From an uncultured Lachnospiraceae bacterium (GTDB lineage: Bacteria; Bacillota; Clostridia; Lachnospirales; Lachnospiraceae): a stretch of DNA of 64,000 bases. Below are positions 17,941 through 26,781 of the stretch, piece by piece (position 1 is the stretch's first letter; every line of letters begins with the position of its first letter). The position numbers and the translations under genes were made by a program. The notes beneath the pieces were generated by a model, which did not search any database, was not told the origin of the DNA, and saw only the letters and a program-made list of their open reading frames with translations. The stretch spans positions 1 to 64,000 of the forward strand of contig CAJUTU010000012.1 of assembly GCA_910589385.1 (NCBI GenBank). The letters are read 5' to 3'.

Positions 17941-18035
17941 CCGCCACTACCGCAAATAGTGACGGCTTGCCTATGTTAAATACATAGGAAGAAAACGTTA
18001 ATTGAGGTAGAGCCGCTTTCTTGGTTTCTCTCTCT
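17928..18035 (-). ncRNA. Putative antisense RNA to the small toxin
   Basis: A minus-strand promoter at 18042-18070 would start an RNA near 18035. It reads through the sequence below the toxin stop codon and ends at a terminator formed by GCCGTCACTA and TAGTGGCGGC (17941-17967) with a T-rich tail that lies inside the last toxin codons. The RNA would be about 110 bases and base-pair with the 3' end of the toxin mRNA, as in txpA/RatA-type systems. Confidence 0.65.
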
Positions 18036-18041
18036 GCCTAT

Positions 18042-18070
18042 AATATAGCATATCTGGCAGCAGGATTCAA
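18042..18070 (-). promoter_or_regulatory. Promoter of the antisense RNA
   Basis: On the minus strand TTGAAT (18065-18070) and TATATT (18042-18047) are separated by 17 bases. The same arrangement is kept at the second locus near 42.4 kb. Confidence 0.7.
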
Positions 18071-18126
18071 GCTGATTTTCTGTATCTGGCATGTATCGAT
18101 AAGTAAATGCATAGCGACTAGCAAAC

Positions 18127-18155
18127 TTAACATTTGAGGAGAGTGGGGGTATAAT
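18127..18155 (+). promoter_or_regulatory. Promoter of the MATE gene
   Basis: TTAACA (18127) and TATAAT (18150) with a 17-base spacer, about 60 bases before the ATG. Confidence 0.65.
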
Positions 18156-18213
18156 GTATTTTGTATGAAATTAAGAACCTATAAAATTACATAAACAGGG
18201 AAAGGAGACGATC

Positions 18214-19536
18214 ATGGAACAAACATTTATGAAAGAAAAGAGAATACTGCCTCTTGTATTGTCAATGTCTATGCCGATGGTAATTTCTATGGCAGTCAAT
18301 TCTCTTTATAATATAGTGGACAGTTATTTTGTGGCGAAATTAAGTGAAGACGCTATGACGGCGCTGGCGCTGGTCTATCCGATGCAGAATATGATCAATG
18401 CCATAGCCATTGGATTTGCCATTGGGATCAATGCAAGCGTGGCATTTTATCTGGGGGCAGGAGATCAGGAACAGGCAGATAAATCGGCGACGCAGGGGAT
18501 GTTTCTGAATTTCATCCATGGGGCAGTGCTGATGATTTTGTGTATTGCGGCCATGCCTGCATTTTTGAGGATGTTTTCATCGGATGAGAATGTCATAAAA
18601 ATGGCGCTGGAATATTCGAACAGGGCTTTTTTATTTTCAACGGTGATCGCGCTGACATTGGTATTTGAAAAAGTGTTTCAGGCAGTAGGAAAGATGAAAA
18701 TATCAATGTTCAGTATGATGTGTGGATTCGTTGTAAATATCATCCTCGATCCGCTGATGATTTTTGGAATCGGATTTTTTCCGGCCATGGGGATTGCCGG
18801 AGCAGCCTATGCAACCGGGATCGGGCAGGTGCTTACGCTGGTTGTGTATCTGATTTTCTGCAAAGTGGATCCACTTCCTTTGAAGATTGAAAGAAAATAT
18901 CTGCGTTTGGAGAAAAAAGTAGCGGCAAGGATGTATTCGGTAGGGATTTCTGCGACAGTAAGCCTGGCTCTTCCTTCTCTGTTGATCTCGGTATTGAATG
19001 GGATCCTTGCAGGATTTTCAGAAAAATATGTGCTTGTCCTGGGTGTTTATTACAAACTACAGACATTTATTTATCTGACGGCAAATGGGATTATCCAAGG
19101 GATCAGGCCTTTGATGGGATACAATTTTGGCGCGGGAGAAAAGGAACGTGTGAAAAAGATTTTCAAAACAACGCTGGTGCTTACTATGGGGGTTATGGTG
19201 ATCGGAACGATTTTGTCATGGCTGATCCCAGAAAATCTGATCGGCTTATTTACCACGAATCCGCAGACCATCCAAAGCGGCGTCACAGCTCTTCATATCA
19301 TCAGCTTTGGATTTGTACTGTCGGCGGTTTCTGTTACCTGCTGCGGTGCATTGGAAGGCTTGGGAAAAGGAAGGCCGTCCCTCTATATTTCGCTGTTCAG
19401 GTATACAGTCATTATCATACCGGCAGCATTCCTGTTCAGCAGGCTGATGGGGGCAAAAGGCGTTTGGTTTGCATTTTGTTTTACAGAACTTGTAACGGCA
19501 GGGCTGGCATTCTTTATTTATAAGAAGAATGAGTAA
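18214..19536 (+). CDS. MATE family efflux transporter
   Basis: The 440-residue protein is an integral membrane protein with about twelve hydrophobic segments. It has the two internally similar halves of MATE antiporters: SMSMPMVISMAVNSLYNIVDSYF near residue 17 and the related LPSLLISVLNG near 251, with GYNFGAGEKERVKK near 303 typical of the family. It would export cationic drugs or metabolites using Na+ or H+. It is not linked to a regulator. Confidence 0.9.
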   Translation: MEQTFMKEKRILPLVLSMSMPMVISMAVNSLYNIVDSYFVAKLSEDAMTALALVYPMQNMINAIAIGFAIGINASVAFYLGAGDQEQADKSATQGMFLNFIHGAVLMILCIAAMPAFLRMFSSDENVIKMALEYSNRAFLFSTVIALTLVFEKVFQAVGKMKISMFSMMCGFVVNIILDPLMIFGIGFFPAMGIAGAAYATGIGQVLTLVVYLIFCKVDPLPLKIERKYLRLEKKVAARMYSVGISATVSLALPSLLISVLNGILAGFSEKYVLVLGVYYKLQTFIYLTANGIIQGIRPLMGYNFGAGEKERVKKIFKTTLVLTMGVMVIGTILSWLIPENLIGLFTTNPQTIQSGVTALHIISFGFVLSAVSVTCCGALEGLGKGRPSLYISLFRYTVIIIPAAFLFSRLMGAKGVWFAFCFTELVTAGLAFFIYKKNE

Positions 19537-19579
19537 GGAACGGGCCGGTTAAAAAGGAAATATGGGGAGGAGACGGAAA

Positions 19580-20356
19580 ATGGTTTATAAAGTAAAGGGC
19601 ACGGAAAAAATCGCACGGTTATTTGAGGGCTGGCAGGAAACCTTGATATGGTCCTGTATTCAAAATGTGATGGGAAGCCTTTATGTGGATTCGACGGAAA
19701 AGCCAGGGTCTGCCATGGCCGTGTCGGGAGACTTCTGCTTTTTCGCGGGAAAACCGAATGAAGAGCTGATCCGGTATTGGTTCAAATGTTATCAAGGGGA
19801 GCATCCATGGGGTGTGATCATGGTTCCTCAGAACGAGGAATGGGGAAAACTGATTGAAACATGTTATGGAGAAAGAGCAAAGAAGGTTACACGGTATGCC
19901 ATAAAGAAGGAACCGGACGTATTCGATCAAGAGAAGCTGCAGGATGCGGTCAATGCTCTGCCGGCCGGTTACATATTAAAAATGATAGATGAAAATTTAT
20001 TCTGGAGCTGCAGGGAAATCCCATGGTGTAAGGACTGGGTGTCCCAGTATGATAATTATGAGATGTACCGGAAATACGGACTTGGGGTGGTGGTTTTAAA
20101 AGATGGAGAACCAGTATCCGGGGCTTCTTCCTATACCAGTTTCCTGGGAGGGATAGAGATTGAGATTGATACCCGTGAAGACCATCGCAGGAAAGGGCTT
20201 GCCTATGCATGTGCCGCAAAGCTGATCCTGGAATGCCTGGCAAGGGGCTGGTATCCGAGCTGGGACGCACAGAATCCATGGTCAGTGGCCCTGGCGGAAA
20301 AGCTGGGATACCATTTTGACCATGAATATACGGCATATGAGGTTTTTGTGATGTAA
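19580..20356 (+). CDS. GNAT-type acetyltransferase
   Basis: The 258-residue protein matches the GNAT_acetyltran family. Its C-terminal half has the acetyl-CoA-binding motif EIEIDTREDHRRKGLAYACA near residue 195 and NPWSVALAEKLGY near the end. GGAGGAG lies upstream of ATG 19580, which I prefer to 19562. Substrate unknown. Confidence 0.8.
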   Translation: MVYKVKGTEKIARLFEGWQETLIWSCIQNVMGSLYVDSTEKPGSAMAVSGDFCFFAGKPNEELIRYWFKCYQGEHPWGVIMVPQNEEWGKLIETCYGERAKKVTRYAIKKEPDVFDQEKLQDAVNALPAGYILKMIDENLFWSCREIPWCKDWVSQYDNYEMYRKYGLGVVVLKDGEPVSGASSYTSFLGGIEIEIDTREDHRRKGLAYACAAKLILECLARGWYPSWDAQNPWSVALAEKLGYHFDHEYTAYEVFVM

Positions 20357-20372
20357 GGGCTGGGTGTAGATT

Positions 20373-21275
20373 ATGGTTAGAATCAATGATCTTACAAAAT
20401 ATTTTGATGATGTTTGTGCGGTAAATCACGTTTCTCTGGAAATACCGGAGGGTATCATGTTCGGCCTGCTCGGTACAAACGGAGCAGGCAAGACAACGCT
20501 GCTTAGGATGCTGGCAGGTATCATTGATGGGGATTCAGGAGAAATTCTGTTTGATGGGGAGGAAGAAGCATTTTCTCCGTCATGCAAGGAAAATTTTTTT
20601 TATCTGCCCGATGATCCCTATTATTTTCCAAACGCATCTATGAAGGTGATGTTGGATTTTTTCAAAAAGCAGTATCCCAGAACCGATGCAGATTCGGCTG
20701 TATACATGGCGGAATCACTGAATCTGGATATCAATCGGCCGCTCCGGACATTTTCAAAAGGAATGAAGAGGCAGGCATTTCTCATATTGGCCTTGTGCTG
20801 CCGGACAAAATTCCTTTTTTGCGACGAGGTATTTGACGGATTAGATCCGATTGCGGCTGAGATCATGAAAAATTTGTTCCGGCAGGAAATGAAGGCGCGT
20901 AAATTTACAATTATCGTTGCATCCCATAAACTCAATGACCTGGAAGATATCTGCGGAAATATTGCCATTCTCCACAAAGGCGGTGTAGTCACTGCCGGGG
21001 ATTTTAAGAGCAGAGCAAAAAATGTGAGCAAGTTCCAATGCGTATTTCAGCCGGAAATGAAGCTGGATGAGCTGAAAAAACATCCGTCGGTTTTACGGTG
21101 CCATGAAGACGCACGCTTCATTACTTTGATCACTAGAGGAAACCGTGAGGAAATCCGGAAAATGCTGGAGGCCAATGGACCGATTTTTATAAATGAGGTT
21201 CCGCTTAGTCTGGAGGAAACGTTTATTGTGGAAATGGAGGGTGCAGGATATGACATCAGAAAAGTACTTCACTAA
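20373..21275 (+). CDS. ABC transporter ATP-binding protein
   Basis: The 300-residue ATPase has Walker A GTNGAGKTT near residue 34, the signature TFSKGMKRQ, and Walker B FLFCDEVFDGLD near 150. It pairs with the membrane protein whose start overlaps its end by 26 bases, so translation is coupled. It resembles YtrB-type ATPases of ABC-2 systems. Cargo unknown. Confidence 0.9.
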   Translation: MVRINDLTKYFDDVCAVNHVSLEIPEGIMFGLLGTNGAGKTTLLRMLAGIIDGDSGEILFDGEEEAFSPSCKENFFYLPDDPYYFPNASMKVMLDFFKKQYPRTDADSAVYMAESLNLDINRPLRTFSKGMKRQAFLILALCCRTKFLFCDEVFDGLDPIAAEIMKNLFRQEMKARKFTIIVASHKLNDLEDICGNIAILHKGGVVTAGDFKSRAKNVSKFQCVFQPEMKLDELKKHPSVLRCHEDARFITLITRGNREEIRKMLEANGPIFINEVPLSLEETFIVEMEGAGYDIRKVLH

Positions 21276-23253
21276 ATGGGTAAAGGAAGCCGGAAGAGGC
21301 CATCTTACAGCGTTTTTGACATGGGGAAGTATGGCTGTTTATGCAGCGGCTTCTGTAGTGCGGTTGGGCATGAGTACGGAATCATCATTTTTCGGCATTG
21401 GCAGCGTCGAATTTTTATGGCTCAGTGAAGGGCTGGGATTTGCGCTTTCGTTTTTGGAATTTAGTTATCTTCTGCAGCCGAAAAAACTGGATTTTTATTA
21501 TAGCCTTCCAGTGAAGAAAAGCACCATTTTCTGGAGCAGATATATACACGGGCTCCTGCATTTTATGATTCCTTTGGTATTAACGATGACAGCATGCGGA
21601 CTTTTTGAAAGCAGTATTGATACGGATTTCATGCCTTATTCGGGCAGCTATACGGGGCACAGTATTCTCACATTTGCGGCGGTATTTCTCATATTTTATC
21701 ATATCGGGATCCTGTTCATTACCATCTGCGGAAATATTCTTTCTGCGGTTTTGGGGTGTGCTGTTGTTCTTCTTTATGGAAATATTCTGATTGGAAATGC
21801 ATTTACGATATTCGCAAAAAATTATTTTCGGACTTATTACAGGATTCCATTATTTGAAAAACTGGATGTGATATTTGCGCCGCTCTCTTTGACAGGAAGC
21901 CTGGCCGGAGCCGGCATGTTTGATAAGAAGGCAGTTTTTGAGTATATACCGCCTCTTTCAGATATCGCTGCCGCGTTTGTATGGATTCTTTTTCTTCTTC
22001 TTCTTTTTGCGGCTGCACAGAAAAAAAGAAAAACGGAACGGATCGGAAAAATATTTGTGTTTTCCCCGGCGGAACGGGCGGCGGAGATTTTACTTTCCTT
22101 TGGCGTGGGGGTGTGGAGCGGAAGTTTTTTCATTGATTTGTCGGGGATTGCAGACGAGAAGCCTGCAGCCGCTTTTGCCGTCAGTATTCTTATCGGCGTG
22201 TCGGCGGCATCTGCGGTTCACTTTCTGCTGGAGTGGGGAGCGGGCGGCTTAGCCGGACGGAAAGGGATATTTCGCCGGAAATGGCAGCTCATTGTGGAAT
22301 GTGCGGCTGTGATTTTTGCAGGAACCCTATTTTTTACAGGAGCATCGTCCTTTGACGGCTTTGTGCCGGAGGTGGGTGAGGTTGAGAAAATCGGAATCAG
22401 CATTGATGGACTTGATATGACAGGTCAGGACTATCGGCAGATCCTTGTGGGAGTGTCCCGGTACGAGACGGACAGGCAGCTTGAGAAGTACCTGTTTGCT
22501 GAGGAGGGAAAGGATGCGGCAGCAGCATGGCTTTCTACGCTGGCTGAAGCCAATCATAGCAACAGCAGGAGTTCCCGGCCGTCTGAATATACCCATGCAG
22601 CCGTCTGTTACCGTATGAAAAACGGGAAGGAGGTATACCGGATATATCCGGTATCAGAAGAGGGTTTGCAGGCATATGCTTCTGTATACGAGACGGAAGA
22701 GTATAAAAAAATTGCTTATCAGACGCCGGACAGCAGATATGTGATGGATGCCAGGTTCCTCTGGTCGGACGGAGTTACGGATACGGTATTAAAGCTGGAG
22801 GATAATGAAAAAGAAGCGCTTCTGGATGCATGGAAAAGTGATATTGGCAGCATGAAAATGGAGCAGCTTGAAGAAGCTCTGCCGCTGGGATTTATTGAGA
22901 TTGATTCGGACATGAGGCTGGTTTCGGCAGAAATGGCGGTGTATCCGTTTTTTTCAAAGACCTGCGGCTTTTTAGAAAAACATGGAATGCAGATTTATAA
23001 AACCTTGTCGGGCTATCCGGTGTCTTCGGTGAGCGTGGGCAGTGCATCATCAAATGGCATTGGAAACCGGGGCGTAAAATATTATAAGGATCCGGGTGAT
23101 ATTGAGAGATGGAAAGCAAAAGCGGTTCCTGAAAGGCTGGATCTGCAGCCGCTTCTCTATCCATTGGACTATTCACAGGAGATTAAGGCGGAAGTGGAGG
23201 ACGAAACAACAAATTCGGTGGTATATGTGTATTGTTATTTACTGATGGAGTAA
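21250..23253 (+). CDS. ABC-2 type membrane protein with DUF6449-like tail
   Basis: Residues 1 to about 360 contain the transmembrane segments of an ABC-2-like permease, with the LDFYYSLPVKKSTIFW loop near residue 82. The last 290 residues form an extracytoplasmic domain resembling DUF6449 (EVEKIGISIDGLDMTG near 379). ATG 21250 has GGAGGG 8 bases upstream and lies within the end of the ATPase gene. It is the partner of that ATPase. Confidence 0.75.
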   Translation: MTSEKYFTKWVKEAGRGHLTAFLTWGSMAVYAAASVVRLGMSTESSFFGIGSVEFLWLSEGLGFALSFLEFSYLLQPKKLDFYYSLPVKKSTIFWSRYIHGLLHFMIPLVLTMTACGLFESSIDTDFMPYSGSYTGHSILTFAAVFLIFYHIGILFITICGNILSAVLGCAVVLLYGNILIGNAFTIFAKNYFRTYYRIPLFEKLDVIFAPLSLTGSLAGAGMFDKKAVFEYIPPLSDIAAAFVWILFLLLLFAAAQKKRKTERIGKIFVFSPAERAAEILLSFGVGVWSGSFFIDLSGIADEKPAAAFAVSILIGVSAASAVHFLLEWGAGGLAGRKGIFRRKWQLIVECAAVIFAGTLFFTGASSFDGFVPEVGEVEKIGISIDGLDMTGQDYRQILVGVSRYETDRQLEKYLFAEEGKDAAAAWLSTLAEANHSNSRSSRPSEYTHAAVCYRMKNGKEVYRIYPVSEEGLQAYASVYETEEYKKIAYQTPDSRYVMDARFLWSDGVTDTVLKLEDNEKEALLDAWKSDIGSMKMEQLEEALPLGFIEIDSDMRLVSAEMAVYPFFSKTCGFLEKHGMQIYKTLSGYPVSSVSVGSASSNGIGNRGVKYYKDPGDIERWKAKAVPERLDLQPLLYPLDYSQEIKAEVEDETTNSVVYVYCYLLME

Positions 23254-23278
23254 TGGGAATATTAGGAGGATGAACTGG

Positions 23279-23830
23279 ATGAAGGACATTTTTTTGAATG
23301 CTGTTAAGGGAAAAAAGTGGAAGCGGCATTTTATGGCAGCTTTGCTGATATTGGCGTTAGCTATGACTGGCTGCGGCGCGTCACAGGGAGTTACAGATGA
23401 AAAGGCAGGAACAGCATCTGATGAAACTACAGGAGAAGCCGTCAATGAAACGGATGCGGCAGTTGAAGATGAAAATACCGGACCGGCGGAGGACGGCGTC
23501 TATAGCAGTAAAGATGATGTGGCGCAGTATATCCATATTTACGGGCATCTGCCTTCTAACTTCATTACAAAAAAAGAGGCGGAGGAACTGGGATGGCAGG
23601 GAGGTTCCCTGGAGCCTTATGCACCGGGCAAGTGCATCGGAGGAAATCGTTTTGGGAATTACGAAGGACTTTTGCCGGAGAAGGATGGACGGGTTTATAC
23701 AGAGTGCGATATCGACACGCTGGGTGCCGATAAACGCGGCGCCAAACGGATCGTATTTTCAAATGACGGATTGATCTACTATACCGGGGATCATTATGAA
23801 TCCTTTGAACGTTTATATGGAGAGGATTAA
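23279..23830 (+). CDS. Lipoprotein with barnase-type guanyl-specific ribonuclease domain
   Basis: After a signal helix (residues 17-30) and lipobox cysteine at residue 32 come about 45 acidic linker residues. Then there is a clear barnase domain from about residue 77: VAQYIHIYGHLPSNFITKKE, GKCIGGNRFGNYEGLLP. All three catalytic residues of barnase align: Glu142 (TECDID), Arg157 (AKRIVFS) and His172 (GDHYESF). A barstar gene follows after two bases. ATG 23279 is 9 bases after AGGAGG, whereas 23270 abuts it. A membrane-tethered RNase is unusual, because classical barnases are freely secreted. Confidence 0.88.
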   Translation: MKDIFLNAVKGKKWKRHFMAALLILALAMTGCGASQGVTDEKAGTASDETTGEAVNETDAAVEDENTGPAEDGVYSSKDDVAQYIHIYGHLPSNFITKKEAEELGWQGGSLEPYAPGKCIGGNRFGNYEGLLPEKDGRVYTECDIDTLGADKRGAKRIVFSNDGLIYYTGDHYESFERLYGED

Positions 23831-23832
23831 AT

Positions 23833-24105
23833 ATGCGTGTATGTATATTAGATGGAAAAGTGATTGAGAATAAAGAGATGCTCCATGATATTCTGGCTGA
23901 CAGCCTGGGATTTCCCGGTTGGTATGGAAGAAATCTGGATGCTTTGCACGACTGCCTGACGGACGTGCAGGAAAAAACGGAGATCCGCCTTCAAAATGAA
24001 AGCGATCTGACTGCGCGCTTGGGAAATTATGCTGCTGCTCTGTCGAAAGTATTTGCTGTATCAGCAGAGGAGAATGACAGGTTAAAGTATATTATAGAAA
24101 GATAA
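23833..24105 (+). CDS. Barstar-family ribonuclease inhibitor
   Basis: The 90-residue protein carries the barstar core FPGWYGRNLDALHDCL near residue 27, the segment that plugs the barnase active site. It starts two bases after the ribonuclease gene, so the toxin and inhibitor are translated together. It should protect the cytoplasm from ribonuclease that has not yet been exported. Confidence 0.9.
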   Translation: MRVCILDGKVIENKEMLHDILADSLGFPGWYGRNLDALHDCLTDVQEKTEIRLQNESDLTARLGNYAAALSKVFAVSAEENDRLKYIIER

Positions 24106-24155
24106 ACTTTGATTATTATGTACGGCAGCAAATTCCGAAAGACATGATATTGCCC

Positions 24156-24184
24156 TTGCTGATCCTGGCGGAAGGAAGTATAAT
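24156..24184 (+). promoter_or_regulatory. Promoter of the AI-2E family gene
   Basis: TTGCTG (24156) and TATAAT (24179) with a 17-base spacer, 62 bases before the ATG. Confidence 0.55.
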
Positions 24185-24246
24185 AGTGGTACTGCAGCAG
24201 GCAATGGATCTGCTGCGCAGATTATTTACAGACCGGAGGCAGATGA

Positions 24247-25395
24247 ATGGATTTAAATAAAGAGAATATGCGGAAAATAAGGGAACTGATCGTATTTACC
24301 ATTGTAATTTTGATGGCCCTTTGGAAATATACGCTGGTAGTGGATGTATTGGGATTTGTTTTAAACATTATATTTCCGTTTCTGTTAGGCGGTGCGATTG
24401 CATTTATCCTGAATGTGCCTATGAGTTTTCTGGAGCGTCAGATTTTTGGAAATGGGAATACGCAAGCCAAGCCTGTACAGCGGATTGCCAGGCCCTGCAG
24501 CCTGACTCTGACGGTCTTATGTGTGATCGGCATCATTGCCCTGGTGATGTTTGTTGTGATCCCACAGCTTGGGTCTACATTTGTCAGTCTGGGCAAGTCA
24601 ATCCAGGATTTCATGCCAAGCGCTATCTTGTGGATGGAGGAGCTGTTTCATAATAATGAAGAAATCATGGATCTGCTCGGCGATCTGAACATGGACTGGG
24701 ATAAAATACTGGACAGCGTGGTCTCTTTCTTTAAGAGCGGCGCGGGAAATGTTTTGAATTCTACTATGTCTGCAGCGAAAAGCATCATCAGCAGTGTGAC
24801 TACATTTTTTATTGCATTTGTATTTGCCTGCTATATCCTTTTGCAGAAAGAAAAGCTGCATGTGCAGATGAAGAAGATTTTGTATGCATACCTGCCAAAG
24901 AGGATCGTAGAGAAAATGCTGGACGTCTGTTCTCTAACTTACCGCACATTTTCCAGTTTCCTTACCGGACAGTGCGTGGAGGCGTTGATATTGGGATCCA
25001 TGTTTTTTGTGGCCATGGGAATCTTACGTCTGCCTTATGCACTGCTGGTAGGGATCCTGATTGCATTCACCGCATTGATCCCAATTTTCGGGGCGTTTAT
25101 CGGATGTGTTGTGGGGGCATTTTTAATCCTCATGGTCAATCCGGTGCAGGCGTTTACCTTTGTAGTCATGTTCCTTGTACTACAGCAGATTGAAGGAAAC
25201 TTAATCTATCCAAAGGTGGTAGGAAATTCTGTGGGACTTCCTTCCATATGGGTACTTGCGGCTGTCAGTATCGGCGGCAGCCTGATGGGGGTCGTGGGGA
25301 TGCTGGTATTTATCCCGCTGGTGTCTGTCGTATATATTTTGTTCCGGGGAGACGTGTATAAACGGCTGGATGAAAGAGGGATAGAGGTAGAATGA
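24247..25395 (+). CDS. AI-2E family transporter
   Basis: The 382-residue membrane protein has the family pattern of paired helices near the N-terminus (FPFLLGGAIAFILNVPMSFLE), a central extracellular domain, and the C-terminal block with EGNLIYPKVVGNSVGLPSIWVL. Members transport autoinducer-2, or act as Na+/H+ antiporters or unknown exporters; the family name alone does not fix the substrate. Confidence 0.85.
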   Translation: MDLNKENMRKIRELIVFTIVILMALWKYTLVVDVLGFVLNIIFPFLLGGAIAFILNVPMSFLERQIFGNGNTQAKPVQRIARPCSLTLTVLCVIGIIALVMFVVIPQLGSTFVSLGKSIQDFMPSAILWMEELFHNNEEIMDLLGDLNMDWDKILDSVVSFFKSGAGNVLNSTMSAAKSIISSVTTFFIAFVFACYILLQKEKLHVQMKKILYAYLPKRIVEKMLDVCSLTYRTFSSFLTGQCVEALILGSMFFVAMGILRLPYALLVGILIAFTALIPIFGAFIGCVVGAFLILMVNPVQAFTFVVMFLVLQQIEGNLIYPKVVGNSVGLPSIWVLAAVSIGGSLMGVVGMLVFIPLVSVVYILFRGDVYKRLDERGIEVE

Positions 25396-25429
25396 ACACG
25401 GTCTGGAAAGCCATAGACCTTTGAAATAA

Positions 25430-25480
25430 AAATGCCTCCAGAGGATATCAAAAAACGGATGCCTTTGGGGGTAATTTTAT
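25430..25480 (+). terminator. Rho-independent terminator
   Basis: TGCCTCCAGAGG (25433) pairs, with G-U pairs, to CCTTTGGGGGTA (25462), followed by ATTTTAT. Confidence 0.6.
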
Positions 25481-25519
25481 AATTATTTTCAAAAAAATGA
25501 ATAAAATAAGGAAAAATAC

Positions 25520-25550
25520 TTGACTTTCCACCCTGTGGAAGCTGTATAAA
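25520..25550 (+). promoter_or_regulatory. MerR-type promoter with operator in a 19-base spacer
   Basis: TTGACT (25520) and TATAAA (25545) are separated by 19 bases, too long for normal recognition. The spacer contains the palindrome TTCCACCCTGTGGAA. This is the classic architecture that MerR proteins activate by DNA distortion, and it lies just before a merR-family gene, so autoregulation is likely. Confidence 0.8.
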
Positions 25551-25578
25551 CTTATGCTATGAGGGAGGAGTGAGAAAA

Positions 25579-26220
25579 ATGAAGATCAAACAGGTCGAGG
25601 AACTGGTCGGTATCACGAAAAAGAATATCCGCTTTTACGAGGAGCAAGGGCTTCTGGAAGTGAAACGGGCGGAAAACGGATACCGGGAATACAGTTTAAG
25701 TGATGTAAAACGTCTTCAGGAAATCAGGCTCCTGCGAAAGCTATCCATTTCCATTGAAGATATGAGGCAGATGTTCGGAGGTAAAAAAAGCCTGAGGAGC
25801 TGTCTGGAATATCAGGTGGAGGATATGGAACGCCAAAAAAAGAATCTTGTGCAGGTACAGAAATTTTGTGAAGGACTTTTGGCTGCAGATATCTCTTTGG
25901 ATACGCTTGTCGCACCTCAGTGTCTGGAACAGATGGAACAATTAGAAAAGGAGGGAACCAATTTTATGGATGTTAGAAAAACGGATGTTCATAAGAAGAA
26001 AATCATGGGAGCGGCGCTTGGCGGCGGAATCATGGTTGTGTTAATGGCTCTTTTGATCGGGATCATAATCTGGGACTGTACGGTGGATCCGGTTCCGATA
26101 GGGGTATTATTATTTGCGATTGGAATACCGGCAGTGATAATTATCGGTGTGATTGTATCCCTGATTGGAAGAGTAAAAGAAATTGAAGGAGGAGAAGAAG
26201 ATGAAGCTTCTAAGTATTGA
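25579..26220 (+). CDS. MerR family regulator with C-terminal membrane helices
   Basis: Residues 1-70 are a MerR winged helix (KQVEELVGITKKNIRFYEEQGLL). A helical dimerisation segment runs to about residue 125. Two strongly hydrophobic segments follow near residues 138-162 and 170-193, so the regulator is probably membrane-tethered. GGAGGAG lies 9 bases before ATG 25579. The gene overlaps the next by 20 bases. The ligand is not evident. Confidence 0.85.
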   Translation: MKIKQVEELVGITKKNIRFYEEQGLLEVKRAENGYREYSLSDVKRLQEIRLLRKLSISIEDMRQMFGGKKSLRSCLEYQVEDMERQKKNLVQVQKFCEGLLAADISLDTLVAPQCLEQMEQLEKEGTNFMDVRKTDVHKKKIMGAALGGGIMVVLMALLIGIIIWDCTVDPVPIGVLLFAIGIPAVIIIGVIVSLIGRVKEIEGGEEDEASKY

Positions 26221-26518
26221 ATATATTCCGGGTATGGAGTTTGAGGCATTGGATATGGTGAAAGGAACGGTCGTGCATTCGAAAAATTTCGGGAAGGATT
26301 TTATGGCCGGGATGAAAACGCTGGTGGGCGGCGAAATCGTGAGCTATACGGAAATGCTCAACGAGGCGCGGCAGATTGCAGTGAAACGAATGGTGGATGA
26401 GGCGAAAGCGCTCGGCGCGGATGCTGTGATCGGAGTGAAATACGGCTCTTCACAGGTGATGCAGGGAGCCGCAGAAGTGATCGCCTATGGGACTGCGGTA
26501 AGATATCTTCCTAAATAG
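26201..26518 (+). CDS. YbjQ/UPF0145 family protein
   Basis: The 105-residue protein matches the YbjQ family (heavy-metal-binding domain of unknown function): EYIPGMEFEALDMVKGTVV near the start and LGADAVIGVKY near residue 75. The start codon lies inside the merR gene with AAGGAGGAG upstream, so the pair is co-translated. Confidence 0.85.
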   Translation: MKLLSIEYIPGMEFEALDMVKGTVVHSKNFGKDFMAGMKTLVGGEIVSYTEMLNEARQIAVKRMVDEAKALGADAVIGVKYGSSQVMQGAAEVIAYGTAVRYLPK

Positions 26519-26572
26519 GCCGGAACAGGCAGATCCTTAGAGGGGATATCTGGCCGGATGTTTGATAAGTAC

Positions 26573-26622
26573 AAAAAAGAGTGTATCCTTTTGATGATTC
26601 AACAGGAATTACACTCTTTTTC
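26573..26622. terminator. Bidirectional terminator
   Basis: AAAAAAGAGTGTA pairs with TACACTCTTTTT. It has A and T runs on both sides, so it can end the merR-ybjQ unit and the convergent minus-strand gene. Confidence 0.8.
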
Positions 26623-26781
26623 GTAGTATTATGTCTGGCTTAAAAATGCCGCCAGCTTCTTATCCTCTGTGCTGATATGTGTGATCAAAACACTGATATG
26701 CTGATTCAGAGCGCCCAATTCCGCAATGGTAGGGCCAGATACCGAGATTCTGGATGTAATCTCCTTAAGCTTCTGCCCATT

